From contig NZ_JAEMVB010000011.1 in NCBI RefSeq assembly GCF_029215995.1, positions 1 through 56,489 on the forward strand: 56,489 bases of DNA, read 5' to 3'. The translations under genes were made by a program, and so were the position numbers. The notes under the pieces were generated by a model. That model had not been told where the DNA came from. It saw nothing but the letters and a program-made list of their open reading frames with translations, and made no database searches. This document shows positions 1 through 8,362 of this stretch, piece after piece; positions within the stretch are counted from its first letter, which is position 1, and each line of letters begins with the position of its first letter. Origin of the DNA: Sulfurimonas sp. SAG-AH-194-L11. GTDB lineage: Bacteria; Campylobacterota; Campylobacteria; Campylobacterales; Sulfurimonadaceae.

Positions 1-553
1 CAGCATTTAATGCAGCAGTGTCAAAAACTCCTGCTGGCTGAGACTCTAAAATTTTTGCTATCTCTACACTTCCATCGTCAGATATAAGAATGTTAATGAC
101 AACATAACCTTTAATCCCATCTCTAGCAGCTTTAGCCGGATACTCCAGAGGAGGACGAGAGAGTACTTTTGGTTTTATATCAACGGTATCTTCACTCATA
201 ATGGCATCATTAGTGATGTCTTGGAGTAACTTACTCGAGTCACCTGCAATATCGCCAGTCTCAAACTCAGGTATATTCATAGCCACACCATTTAGAAGAG
301 AACCCATATTTGGTAAGGGTGCTTTGGCTTGAGCTTTTTTAGGTTTTGGCTTTGGCTTAGGTTTTGGCTTACTCGTTTTCTTTTGTGTTTTATTCGCTTT
401 GATCTGTCGAATCTCTTTTTTAACTTTAGTATCTTTTTCTTGTACACTTTTGTTAAAAGAGACGACTAAAACTACCATTAAAAGTGCACCAATTAACATG
501 ACACCAAAGGCTTGAAGAGCTCTTCCTCTTGTAGAGTATTTTTTACTTGACAT
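1..553 (-). CDS. tonB: Energy transducer TonB (3' end outside window)
   Basis: TonB couples the proton-motive force harvested by ExbB/ExbD to outer-membrane receptors. About 184 residues are visible; the C-terminus is cut by the window edge. A short cytoplasmic start (MSSKKYSTRGR) precedes one membrane helix at about residues 15-33, then a Lys/Pro-rich periplasmic linker with repeated KP at about 62-72, then the TonB C-terminal domain with the motif RPPLEYPAKAARDGIKGYV. The ATG lies 8 nt after the exbD stop with GGGAT just upstream, so it is the last visible gene of the five-gene operon. In TtpC-type systems a TPR protein usually follows; here that would lie outside the window. Confidence 0.87.
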   Translation of the reverse strand, partial: MSSKKYSTRGRALQAFGVMLIGALLMVVLVVSFNKSVQEKDTKVKKEIRQIKANKTQKKTSKPKPKPKPKPKKAQAKAPLPNMGSLLNGVAMNIPEFETGDIAGDSSKLLQDITNDAIMSEDTVDIKPKVLSRPPLEYPAKAARDGIKGYVVINILISDDGSVEIAKILESQPAGVFDTAALNA

Positions 554-561
554 TACAGTGT

Positions 562-966
562 TTATCCCATCTCTTTAGTAGTTGAAACGGCAACATCTTT
601 TGCACCACTCTGTCGGCACTCATCTATTACATCTATTAAAACATTTACAGCTATATCACCATCTGAGATTACTAAAACTGACTTCTCTGATGCAGTTCTA
701 AGTAAGTCACGGAGTTTACTCTGAACTGCCCATAGTTTTACAGCTTGGTTATCTATGAAAATCTCATTTGAGTGGTCTATGTAAACTCGTATCGCTTTAC
801 CTGAAGCCAGAGTTGCTGACGCCGCTGAAGGGCGGTTAAGTTCTAAGTCCATATCTTTTACAAATGTTGTTGTAACCATAAAAAAGATTAAAAGTATAAA
901 TACCATATCTATGAGTGGTGATACATCTACCGTATCAACATTTTGGCTCTTTTGTCTAAATCTCAT
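562..966 (-). CDS. exbD: Biopolymer transport protein ExbD (ExbD2 type)
   Basis: Inner-membrane partner of ExbB in the TonB motor. The 134-residue protein has the usual ExbD shape: a short cytoplasmic N-terminus, one membrane helix at about residues 17-37 carrying the conserved proton-path Asp (D20 in SPLIDMVFILLIFFM), and a periplasmic alpha/beta domain ending in the characteristic 'GAKDVAVST' region. Its start overlaps the upstream exbB stop by 4 nt (ATGA), indicating translational coupling. Length and motif fit the family well. ExbD and TolR are hard to tell apart by sequence; the neighbouring TtpC-like gene and tonB favour ExbD. Confidence 0.92.
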   Translation of the reverse strand: MRFRQKSQNVDTVDVSPLIDMVFILLIFFMVTTTFVKDMDLELNRPSAASATLASGKAIRVYIDHSNEIFIDNQAVKLWAVQSKLRDLLRTASEKSVLVISDGDIAVNVLIDVIDECRQSGAKDVAVSTTKEMG

Positions 967-1580
967 TTCTCATCCTTTGTACTTATTATGTCTACTATCT
1001 GCTCAAACTCTAAAGTGAATTGTTCCTCTTTTCTATCGAGTATTTTTCCAAAAATTAGACCTGGTACTGCTACAACGAGACCTAACTCAGTTGTAAAAAG
1101 TGCCTTTGATATACCACCTGCTATTGAATCGCCTTGTGCAAACATTGAGCTTGATTGAAGGGCATCAAAAGTCTCTATCATTCCACTTACTGTTCCTAAA
1201 AGACCTATAAGAGGGGCGAGCATTACTACTGTTTTTATTAAAACACTATATTTTGTTGTGATTATGATGTATGGAAAGAGCGCATCATAAATATACTCTC
1301 TTGGTTTTTTAGCGATACTCTTTGCAATTCTTGAAGCCTTAAGTGCATCATGAATTGCATAGTCTAAAATCCCTACATAAACTTTCTCATCTCCACGACT
1401 TTCGTGCTTTTCTATAAGTCTTCTTACATTACCTTTTGTGCCGCGTTTGAGTGTAAAGTATCTATATCCTAGACCATACCAAAGTGGAAGGTTTAAGGCA
1501 AAAAGAACCCACATAATGATTCCACCGGCATTCATAAAGTGTATGAACTGATCCCAGTAGATTACTAGTGCTTCCATCAT
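963..1580 (-). CDS. exbB: MotA/TolQ/ExbB proton channel protein (ExbB2 type)
   Basis: Channel subunit of the TonB energising complex. The 205-residue protein has three predicted membrane segments (about 15-35, 105-130 and 150-172) and the family signature running from VVMLAPLIGLLGTVSGMI to a Gly-rich 'GGISKALFTTELGLVVAVPG' stretch. Its ATG overlaps the stop of the preceding TtpC-like gene by one base (TAATG), and it overlaps exbD by 4 nt. The paired larger TtpC-like protein upstream shows that this is the small ExbB of a TonB2-type system rather than TolQ. Confidence 0.92.
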   Translation of the reverse strand: MMEALVIYWDQFIHFMNAGGIIMWVLFALNLPLWYGLGYRYFTLKRGTKGNVRRLIEKHESRGDEKVYVGILDYAIHDALKASRIAKSIAKKPREYIYDALFPYIIITTKYSVLIKTVVMLAPLIGLLGTVSGMIETFDALQSSSMFAQGDSIAGGISKALFTTELGLVVAVPGLIFGKILDRKEEQFTLEFEQIVDIISTKDEK

Positions 1581-2890
1581 TACGCCTTGTTAATCTCAAA
1601 GAGGTTAACGATATGAAGAGCAGATTGCTCCATAGAGTCTTTGATACTTTGTGCCCAACCACTGAGTAAGTTTCCTAAAAGTAAAAGAGGAATAGCTACA
1701 ACAAGACCAAGCATAGTAGTAACAAGTGCTTCAGAGATACCACCTGAGAGTAGTTTAGGGTCACCAGTACCATGAGTTGTGATGATGTCAAATGTTGCTA
1801 TCATTCCTGTAACCGTTCCTAGTAGACCAAGAAGTGGAGAAACAGCTGCTAGAACAAGAACAAAGTTACCAAATTTATCTATGTTTGAACTCTCATTAAG
1901 TATAGATTCTGTTACAACATCTTCAATATGATCTCTATCTTTATCTATATTTCTAAGTGTAGCTTTGATTACACGAGCTGTTGAGCCTTTGAAATCTTTT
2001 ATAGCTTCAAGTGCTTCATGACCTTTACCGGCTTCAACTTTTTGTATAACAACATCTGTAATCTTTTTCACATTTGAGCCAGACTTAAGGAGTAAAAGAA
2101 TTCTTAAAATAATAAGTAAAAGACCAAGAGCACCAAGAGCTAAAATGATGTAACCAATAGTTCCACCACCTGCAATAGTATCTTCAATCGTTTTCTCTTT
2201 TACATACTCGATGTCCTTATCAAGGTTTTCATAGATAAAGATTTTCAGATCGCGTTTGCTTACACCTGATGCAAATGCATCTGCATCAGCACTTGTATCT
2301 TTGTTCCATATTTTATACTCACCATTTCCAGCAGGAGCAAGTGCTCCTTTAGCTTTTGAGCTAATACCATAGGCTGCAATATTTCCAACTTTAATTATCT
2401 CACCTTGTGCAGTAGTTCCATCAGTCAGGTAAAACTTCCCTTTCTCTTTACTTACACTTGAGAGTTTTTTGTAAAGAGCTGCAGTATCTTCAAATGCTTT
2501 TTGCATTACAGCTACAATATCCATATCTTTAGTATCATTCACTTCTATAGAGTAATCATTTAACATAGACTTAGCTTGAATAACTACAGATGAAGATATC
2601 TGCTTGTTAGAGTTCTTGTCTTCTAACATTTGTGCAGATTTTTCTATTCTCTTATCAATATTTTGACTCTTTTGAGAAAGTGCAACGAGTTTGTTCTGAA
2701 GTGCTTTAACTTTTTGTTGTGCTTTTACTAACTCTCTACTCTGAAAAGATTTCTCTTTTTTGAGTCTTGTTTGTAACTCTGATTTTTGTGCTTTTAAAAA
2801 TGTAAACTCTTTTTGGTAGGCATCAGAGAGCTCATCTGCATTTAAGAGGCTAAACGCCACCATTAATAAAATTAGTAATATTCTTTGCAT
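1580..2890 (-). CDS. TtpC-like MotA/TolQ/ExbB protein with periplasmic coiled coil
   Basis: The 436-residue protein has a signal peptide (MQRILLILLMVAFSLLNA), a long charged coiled-coil segment at about residues 20-100, a small folded region, a membrane helix at about 245-268 and a C-terminal MotA/TolQ/ExbB domain with VLVLAAVSPLLGLLGTVTG at about 345-363. This is the architecture of TtpC, an extra component of TonB2 systems first described in Vibrio, where it is needed together with ExbB2, ExbD2 and TonB2. It starts in TAATG overlap with the DUF3450 gene and ends in TAATG overlap with exbB. The role of the periplasmic domain is inferred, not shown by the sequence. Confidence 0.88.
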   Translation of the reverse strand: MQRILLILLMVAFSLLNADELSDAYQKEFTFLKAQKSELQTRLKKEKSFQSRELVKAQQKVKALQNKLVALSQKSQNIDKRIEKSAQMLEDKNSNKQISSSVVIQAKSMLNDYSIEVNDTKDMDIVAVMQKAFEDTAALYKKLSSVSKEKGKFYLTDGTTAQGEIIKVGNIAAYGISSKAKGALAPAGNGEYKIWNKDTSADADAFASGVSKRDLKIFIYENLDKDIEYVKEKTIEDTIAGGGTIGYIILALGALGLLLIILRILLLLKSGSNVKKITDVVIQKVEAGKGHEALEAIKDFKGSTARVIKATLRNIDKDRDHIEDVVTESILNESSNIDKFGNFVLVLAAVSPLLGLLGTVTGMIATFDIITTHGTGDPKLLSGGISEALVTTMLGLVVAIPLLLLGNLLSGWAQSIKDSMEQSALHIVNLFEINKA

Positions 2891-3648
2891 TATTTAACTC
2901 CTTGTAAAACTAAAGCATTTGGTAGTTCAAAGTATCCAGTACGAATCTGTTTTTGTAGTGCATCAAAAAGAGCTACTATTTTTTTAATATCTTCAGGATT
3001 AGTTATAAGCTTATACTCATATGTATTACCTTTTTTTACTACAAAACCAACTTCGTTAGATGGAGTTGAAAAGAAAAGAGCGATTGAGCCAAGTTTTGCT
3101 ATTTGTGCTAAAACTTTTTTGCCTTTAATGTCTATTTGTTGTTTGAAAAGCCCTATCTCTTTTGTAACGCGGATAGTGTCATCATATGCTGCCCATGTAA
3201 GTGCAAGTGCTTTTTCATTTGTTATAAGATTGGCATTTAAGTCAGACTTGATTTTATGTAAGTCTGCAACTCTAGCCTCAACCATAAAAGGGATACCCCC
3301 ATTTATACTTTGCTCTAGTAAGTCAAGAGCATTTAGTACTAAAGGTTTAATCTCAGAGTTTCCAGAAGATGTCTCTTTGATTTGTATCGTGATTTTTTCT
3401 AACTCATTTTGTGCAAGTTTAATCGCAGTAGATTTTCTGTTTATTTGTGCTTCAGAGTCTGTAATCTGCATAGATAATGATTTCATCTGTGCATGATAAG
3501 TCTGTTTGTTCTCTTTAATGTCCGTATAAAGGTTCTCTACATCACCTCTAAGTTGGATGATAGAGTTTACAAGTTTCTCATTTGTGTTAGCTGCAAGTGA
3601 TGTTGTAAGTAAAATAGCTGATAAGGCTAGTGAAAGATTAAGTTTCAT
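2890..3648 (-). CDS. DUF3450 family periplasmic coiled-coil protein
   Basis: First gene of the TonB operon. The 252-residue protein has a signal peptide (MKLNLSLALSAILLTTSLA) followed by a mostly helical, coiled-coil-rich region at about residues 22-110 and a C-terminal alpha/beta part with FFSTPSNEVGFVVKKGN. It matches the DUF3450 proteins that accompany TtpC-ExbB-ExbD-TonB clusters. The start is supported by GGAGAACAA directly upstream of the ATG. The stop overlaps the TtpC-like start by one base. Its molecular role is unknown; a periplasmic scaffold for the TtpC domain is a reasonable inference. Direct repeats of 11-bp period lie 62-89 bp upstream of its start. Confidence 0.85.
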   Translation of the reverse strand: MKLNLSLALSAILLTTSLAANTNEKLVNSIIQLRGDVENLYTDIKENKQTYHAQMKSLSMQITDSEAQINRKSTAIKLAQNELEKITIQIKETSSGNSEIKPLVLNALDLLEQSINGGIPFMVEARVADLHKIKSDLNANLITNEKALALTWAAYDDTIRVTKEIGLFKQQIDIKGKKVLAQIAKLGSIALFFSTPSNEVGFVVKKGNTYEYKLITNPEDIKKIVALFDALQKQIRTGYFELPNALVLQGVK

Positions 3649-3709
3649 TTGTTCTCCGTGTTATTATGGAATATTTGAACGAATGATAGTAAGTGAAGGT
3701 TTTAAAAGA

Positions 3710-3737
3710 GTTACATAAAAGTTACAAAGTGGTGACA
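3710..3737 (-). promoter_or_regulatory. Pho-box-like direct repeats upstream of the DUF3450/TonB operon
   Basis: Read on the minus strand, three hexamers TGTCAC, TGTAAC and TGTAAC occur exactly 11 bp apart, with T-rich spacers (core TGTAACTTTTATGTAAC). This is the layout bound by PhoB/OmpR-family regulators, and TGTCAC is the enterobacterial Pho half-site. The box starts 62 bp upstream of the ATG. No well-placed -10 follows at the usual 10-bp distance; TATCAT lies about 21 bp downstream. The same motif occurs upstream of two other minus-strand genes here. Direct observation of the repeats is firm; the regulator is inferred. Confidence 0.5.
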
Positions 3738-3759
3738 AGGTAACCTAGTGTTACCTTGT
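3735..3759 (-). terminator. Hairpin downstream of the beta-helix lipoprotein gene
   Basis: A perfect 10-bp inverted repeat (ACAAGGTAAC / GTTACCTTGT, loop CTAGT) begins 17 bp after the stop codon of the minus-strand lipoprotein gene. It lacks a strong U-run, so termination may be partial or need a factor. It touches the direct repeats upstream of the TonB operon, so it could alternatively act as an operator. Confidence 0.5.
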
Positions 3760-3775
3760 TGTAATGAAGAGTTAG

Positions 3776-5899
3776 TTAGCGAACATTTGTACTGTTAGCA
3801 TCAAATGCAGTTTGAAGAGCAGCAGCAGAGTCACCAGAGAATAGAGTTGGATTAGAACCACTGATAGTTACATTTGAGAATGAAGTATTCGCTGCATCAA
3901 TTGCATAACCAATAGATGAGTGAAGAGCACCATAACCAAGGTCTGGAGTATTGTAAACTATAGTACCATTGTTGAAGTGACCACCGATTCCACCTTTCTT
4001 GAAGTAGATTGCACCATCTTTAATAGATGAAGCTACATTAATGTCAAAGTTGTTAAATGTTGCAGCAGTTGTACCTGACATTTCAATTCCTGAGTAACCA
4101 GTTGTTTGAACAACTTTTAAGTTAGTAACAGTACCAGCATATCCATCATCGATATCAAAGTGATCATCAGAACATTCAGAAACATCAACATTAGTTAAGT
4201 TAACTGTACCACCCCAGATTTCAACACAGTCATCATCAGACTTGTTAACAGTAAGATTTTCAACTGTAGTTCCTGAACCAACTCCAACCATTGAGAGACC
4301 ATTGATTTCTTTGTTCTCTTCCATAGTGATACCAGAGTTTAAAATAGAAACATAAGTTAAAACACCAGAGTTATCAGCTAAGTCAGAAGTTCCTGCAACA
4401 AACGCAGTGTTTACTTCATAAGGAGCAACTTGAGCATTACCAGCATTACCAATAAGAGTTAATCCACCCCACTGACCCCATACATCAGCTCCACCATCAT
4501 AAGCAGTCTCACCCATGAAGATAATTGGTTCAGCCATAGTACCAGCTGCATTTATCTTAGAACCTTTATCGATAATCATATAAGAAGTGTTTGCACCAGT
4601 TCCAGCTTTACCAAGAATTGTTGTTCCAGGCTCGATAGTAAGTGTAGCACCATTTTTAACAGCAACTAAACCGTTAAGTACCCATACCTTATCTGCTGTT
4701 AGAGTCATATCTGCTGTTATGTCTCCTGATAGGTCAGTTTTAGGTGTTTGACCAAGTGCAACAGCGAGGTCTGCTATAGTTGCATCAAAAGAATCAGCGA
4801 TGATAGTTGCTACGATATCTTTTGTAATAACTGATGTATTTGTAGTAGCAATTAGGTCTATAATAGATTGTAGTGCCATTACTGTAGTAATTTGAGCATC
4901 TGTTGCAGATACATTTTCTAAGTAGTGTTCTACTTGAATTACTCTTGCATTATCTTCTGCATTATCAGAGGCAGTTTGTGCATCAGTCTCTGAAGTTTCT
5001 ATGTCTGATTCAACATTGGTAATTACAACTTTTTTAATATCAGTTGTTTTAGAGTCAGCAACTAAAGCGATATCTCCTAAGTCTGCACTAGTGTCATTCT
5101 CAATTTCAGTTTCAATAACTGTAATAGCAGCAGTAGATGATGCTGCACCATCTGTTAACTCACCATCTATTTTTGCTTTTTGGACAACAGATGTAAATGA
5201 TTTTGTAGCAGTTGAGTCATCAGATATTGCAACTGTTGCATTTGCGAGTTGTGAATAAATAGTTTCAAACTCATCTTCATTTGTAGTACCTGTAGTACTC
5301 GCAGTTATATTTGCTTGAGCAAGTACTTCAACTGACTTTTGTACTGTTAAGGCAGCTTTTGCAAGTTGAGGATTTGTAGAAAACTCTGCAACTGGATCTT
5401 TTAAGACATCTGCAGCATTCAGACCTAAGGCACCAGCAACAGCAGCTGTAGCCTCCGCTTCTGTTTTTCCTGTTTTAATGATTGCTTGAACCATAGTAGA
5501 TAGTGGTGAAACAACTATAGCATCTGCACCATTATATGGCGCAGTCATTGTTCCAACAAATGGTTTGTTCGTATCCGTATCTATACCACCAAGAACAACA
5601 ATGTTTGCTACATCATAGTTAGCATGTGTTTGATGCTCTGGTGTTACAGATAATGTAAATGTACCAGTTGCACTTGTTGTAGCAAATGGTTCAGTAGTTG
5701 CATCACAACCGCCATCTAAGTTTAGGTCTAAACATGCAAACCCCCCAGAGATGTACCCGTCAACTGCTGTACCGCTAGCTGTAACTGTTGAGAGTGCACC
5801 TGCAGTAGGAGTAGATGAACTACCTCCACCACATGCACTAAATGATAAGACTAAAGAAGCAGCAATTGCACTAGGAATGATTTTTTTTGATAATTTCAT
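3776..5899 (-). CDS. Large surface lipoprotein with C-terminal right-handed beta-helix
   Basis: Predicted 707-residue outer-membrane or surface lipoprotein of unknown function. I chose the ATG at 5899 (MKLSKKIIPSAIAASL) because GGAG lies 7 nt upstream and it gives a clean lipoprotein signal with cleavage before Cys in SFSACGGG; an in-frame ATG 27 bp upstream lacks this. The mature protein starts with a Gly/Ser/Thr linker and a 'DLNLDGGCD' segment, then a long Ala/Thr/Asp-rich helical region (about 120-390), then repeats of short beta strands such as NGATLTIEPGTTILGKAG, typical of a parallel beta-helix. It is very acidic and poor in Lys. It stands alone between a hairpin and a regulated-looking promoter region. 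Confidence 0.72.
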   Translation of the reverse strand: MKLSKKIIPSAIAASLVLSFSACGGGSSSTPTAGALSTVTASGTAVDGYISGGFACLDLNLDGGCDATTEPFATTSATGTFTLSVTPEHQTHANYDVANIVVLGGIDTDTNKPFVGTMTAPYNGADAIVVSPLSTMVQAIIKTGKTEAEATAAVAGALGLNAADVLKDPVAEFSTNPQLAKAALTVQKSVEVLAQANITASTTGTTNEDEFETIYSQLANATVAISDDSTATKSFTSVVQKAKIDGELTDGAASSTAAITVIETEIENDTSADLGDIALVADSKTTDIKKVVITNVESDIETSETDAQTASDNAEDNARVIQVEHYLENVSATDAQITTVMALQSIIDLIATTNTSVITKDIVATIIADSFDATIADLAVALGQTPKTDLSGDITADMTLTADKVWVLNGLVAVKNGATLTIEPGTTILGKAGTGANTSYMIIDKGSKINAAGTMAEPIIFMGETAYDGGADVWGQWGGLTLIGNAGNAQVAPYEVNTAFVAGTSDLADNSGVLTYVSILNSGITMEENKEINGLSMVGVGSGTTVENLTVNKSDDDCVEIWGGTVNLTNVDVSECSDDHFDIDDGYAGTVTNLKVVQTTGYSGIEMSGTTAATFNNFDINVASSIKDGAIYFKKGGIGGHFNNGTIVYNTPDLGYGALHSSIGYAIDAANTSFSNVTISGSNPTLFSGDSAAALQTAFDANSTNVR

Positions 5900-5965
5900 T
5901 ATATATCTCCGAATTAAATTTAGCAAAATTATAAATGAAGTTGATTACTAGAGTATTTCGACTTG

Positions 5966-5993
5966 GTTACAAAAAGGAAACACATAAGTTAAA
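5966..5993 (-). promoter_or_regulatory. Pho-box-like direct repeats upstream of the beta-helix lipoprotein gene
   Basis: On the minus strand, TTTAAC, TGTTTC and TGTAAC are spaced exactly 11 bp apart, as in the box upstream of the TonB operon. The last hexamer is followed after 10 bp by TACTCT, a poor -10; a better TATAAT lies about 31 bp downstream of the box. The box sits 67-94 bp upstream of the chosen start. The pattern suggests binding of a PhoB-like regulator; no gene for such a regulator is in the window. Confidence 0.45.
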
Positions 5994-6031
5994 GATCACA
6001 AATTAATAATTCGATACATTCAGAATAATCT

Positions 6032-6078
6032 TGATATAATTGTTATAATAATTATAAATTTTACCTAAGGTCATAAGG
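6032..6078 (+). promoter_or_regulatory. Likely promoter and leader of the first desaturase gene
   Basis: A TATAAT sequence near 6034-6039 and AT-rich sequence lead to CTAAGGTCATAAGG just before the ATG at 6079. This fits a short-leader sigma-70 promoter on the plus strand, divergent from the lipoprotein gene. No clear -35 is visible, as is usual for Campylobacterota promoters. Confidence 0.35.
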
Positions 6079-7065
6079 ATGTCTTCAATTTATCCAGATA
6101 ATTTCAATGAGTTAAAAGCCGAGGTTCGCGCAAGTGGACTTTTAGAGAGAGTGCCCGTTCGGGGAAGTATAGAGATGTTTGCTATCTTTGTTAGTTTAGG
6201 AGTAGTCTTTGCTATAGTCTATAATTGGGATACTTTAGTTACTTCTCCACATTTAGCAGCATTTGGTCTTGGACTTTTTATGGTAGTCATTTTTACACGA
6301 GCAGTATTTGTCTCGCATGATATTCTTCATCTTCAGTATTTTAAAAACAAATCATTATCTTTTAAACTCTCTTATCCATTTTCAGCTCTTATACTTTCAA
6401 CAAGTTCTGCATGGTGGGATTTTAAACATAATGTAAACCATCATACATGGTGTAATGTTTTAGAAAAGGATGAAGATATTTGGGCACTAGATGGTGCATT
6501 TACACCAAATAACAAAGGAAATAGTCCTTTTATAAAGAAGTATAAACACATCATCTTTTGGGGTGCAATGTTTTTTATGTATCCTGCATTTATAGCACAA
6601 TCATATATCTTTGTACTCAAACGAAAACTGTATGGAGAGTTTGCTCTTATGTTACTGCATTGGCCACTTATTTGGGGTACAATATTTTATTTTCTTCCAC
6701 TAACGGATGCACTTATAGTTTTAGCGACACTTAACTTTATCCTCTCACCATGGCTTGCATTTGGCTTTATTACAAATCATTTAGGCTGTGAAGTTTTTGA
6801 CTATGAAGAGGGAAAAGCGTTTTCTTGGATGGAGTTACAGATGCGAACTTCTCGCTCGCTAAAGGGCGGTTTTTTAGTACACTGGTTTTATGGTGGGCTT
6901 AACACTCAGATAGAACATCACCTTTTTCCAAGAGCACCACGTTTTAACCTACTAAAAGTACAGAAGATGACAAAAGATTTTGCTAAAAAGCATAACTTAG
7001 CTTACTTTGAGACTACACCTACTGAGGCTTATGCACAGATAAATGATGTACTAAAAGAGTACTAG
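6079..7065 (+). CDS. Membrane fatty-acid desaturase (first of two)
   Basis: Di-iron membrane desaturase of 328 residues that would introduce a double bond into an acyl chain. All three histidine boxes are present: HDILH at 80-84, HNVNHH at 117-122 and QIEHH at 277-281. The QxxHH third box is the type seen in acyl-lipid and front-end-like desaturases. Hydrophobic segments lie at about 33-52, 60-78, 100-110, 150-170 and 185-230. The gene converges on a second, clearly different desaturase with which it shares a terminator-like inverted repeat. The precise substrate and regiospecificity cannot be read from sequence. Confidence 0.88.
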   Translation: MSSIYPDNFNELKAEVRASGLLERVPVRGSIEMFAIFVSLGVVFAIVYNWDTLVTSPHLAAFGLGLFMVVIFTRAVFVSHDILHLQYFKNKSLSFKLSYPFSALILSTSSAWWDFKHNVNHHTWCNVLEKDEDIWALDGAFTPNNKGNSPFIKKYKHIIFWGAMFFMYPAFIAQSYIFVLKRKLYGEFALMLLHWPLIWGTIFYFLPLTDALIVLATLNFILSPWLAFGFITNHLGCEVFDYEEGKAFSWMELQMRTSRSLKGGFLVHWFYGGLNTQIEHHLFPRAPRFNLLKVQKMTKDFAKKHNLAYFETTPTEAYAQINDVLKEY

Positions 7066-7083
7066 AAGAACTCTTCTAGTACT
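7058..7083. terminator. Perfect inverted repeat between convergent desaturase genes
   Basis: AGTACTAGAAGA and TCTTCTAGTACT form a 12-bp perfect inverted repeat with a 2-nt centre. It contains the TAG stop of the plus-strand gene and extends into the minus-strand stop at 7082-7084. Minus-strand transcripts continue into CTCTTTTAG after the stem, a weak U tract; the plus side has none. It probably acts as a bidirectional terminator built into the ends of both genes. Confidence 0.6.
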
Positions 7084-8245
7084 ATATACCGTCTATTCTT
7101 AATACTTTCGTCTTTCCTACCATCAATTCTAATGTCATAGCCATTCTTTTAAATACAGACTCTTGACGATACTCTAAATTGTGTTTTTTACAAATATCTT
7201 TTACTATTGGTTGCATATCTTGGTAAAAACTAAGAGGCATATTTGGGAAAAGATGATGCTCTATTTGGTAGTTTAAAAAGCCATGTAAGTAGTCAATCAA
7301 ATCATTTCCTGTGTTGTAGTTTACACTTCCCATAATCTGTCGTAGATAAAATTCACCCTGCGTTTTATGCGGAGTAGAAAACTGATAAATGTCTTCTGCT
7401 GAATGGTTTGGAACGATAACTAAAAATGAGTGTAGATTGGCATAGAGTTCTACAAGAAGCATAAAAACTAAAGCATTAGTAACGGCTTGCATCCCAAGTG
7501 GTAAAAATAGAAGTGGTAAAAATACAAAACGGAAAAGTCCATAAGGTAAAATATAATTTTTCCATAACTCTCTTCCGTTTTTTGTAGTGGGCCATAATTC
7601 ATAAGCAAGAGTAGGCTCCTCACCTCTAGCCACACGCTCTTTATTTTCTAAGATTCTAAGTGTATTTGGACCATAGTAAGCTATTTTCCAGACAGTTGCA
7701 AAGATAAAAACTATAAGATACTTAACAAAAATTGGTACTTTCATATCATGTATCCATTTTACATCTTTTTCTACATTGTCAGGATCATCCATCTCCCCTA
7801 AATGATAGTGGTGCATTATGTTATGCTCATAACTCCAAGCATCAGGTTTTATCCAGTCAAGCCAGTCTATCCATCTTCTATTACCAGCTGCAAAGCCTTT
7901 TTTGGTGTAACGAAAGGGAATGTTTGGAACTTTGTCATATGCACCATGTAAAATTGGATGTGTGACATTAGACCATCTAGCAACATTTGCTATACCCATA
8001 AGTACAACCCCTATAAGTCCAAAAAACCAGAAACTAAATTGAGAAATAGTGCCACCAGTTGCATCTAAAATAATAACACCTGCAATTAACAGTGCACCGA
8101 AAAATGTAGAGAACCTTCCCCAACGTTCAAGTTTTAAGAGGTGCTGAAAATCTTTTTCACCTACTTTTATTGTCTTCTTTATCGCATCAATCTCAAGCTG
8201 AAGTTCTTCTTGATTTACATCTTTATAGTCTGTGTATTCTGCCAA
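7082..8245 (-). CDS. Membrane fatty-acid desaturase (second of two)
   Basis: A 387-residue membrane desaturase. Histidine boxes two and three are clear: HNIMHH (in SYEHNIMHHYH, about 139-145) and QIEHH (about 330-334, in NYQIEHHLFPN). The first box is probably HPILH at about 95-99 (THPILHGAYD). Membrane segments appear at about 50-85, 170-190 and 235-275. It is longer than its convergent neighbour and has an N-terminal helical, charged 50-residue extension. The presence of two unlike desaturases side by side suggests either sequential action or different chain positions. The start has only a weak ribosome-binding site (GAAAGAAAATTGGC region). Confidence 0.87.
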   Translation of the reverse strand: MAEYTDYKDVNQEELQLEIDAIKKTIKVGEKDFQHLLKLERWGRFSTFFGALLIAGVIILDATGGTISQFSFWFFGLIGVVLMGIANVARWSNVTHPILHGAYDKVPNIPFRYTKKGFAAGNRRWIDWLDWIKPDAWSYEHNIMHHYHLGEMDDPDNVEKDVKWIHDMKVPIFVKYLIVFIFATVWKIAYYGPNTLRILENKERVARGEEPTLAYELWPTTKNGRELWKNYILPYGLFRFVFLPLLFLPLGMQAVTNALVFMLLVELYANLHSFLVIVPNHSAEDIYQFSTPHKTQGEFYLRQIMGSVNYNTGNDLIDYLHGFLNYQIEHHLFPNMPLSFYQDMQPIVKDICKKHNLEYRQESVFKRMAMTLELMVGKTKVLRIDGI

Positions 8246-8362
8246 TTTTCTTTCCTAGATAGTATTTAATAGCCGCAATTATATACAAAAATACTTAGAG
8301 TTAATACTATATAAATATCATTTTGGGTAAAATAAGCATAATTATAAAAGTATGGAGAATTT

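Noticed and set aside
5900..5926. Upstream ATG for the beta-helix lipoprotein (adds MLNLIRRYI)
   Set aside because: GGAG is placed correctly for the ATG at 5899, and the shorter start gives a normal lipoprotein signal.
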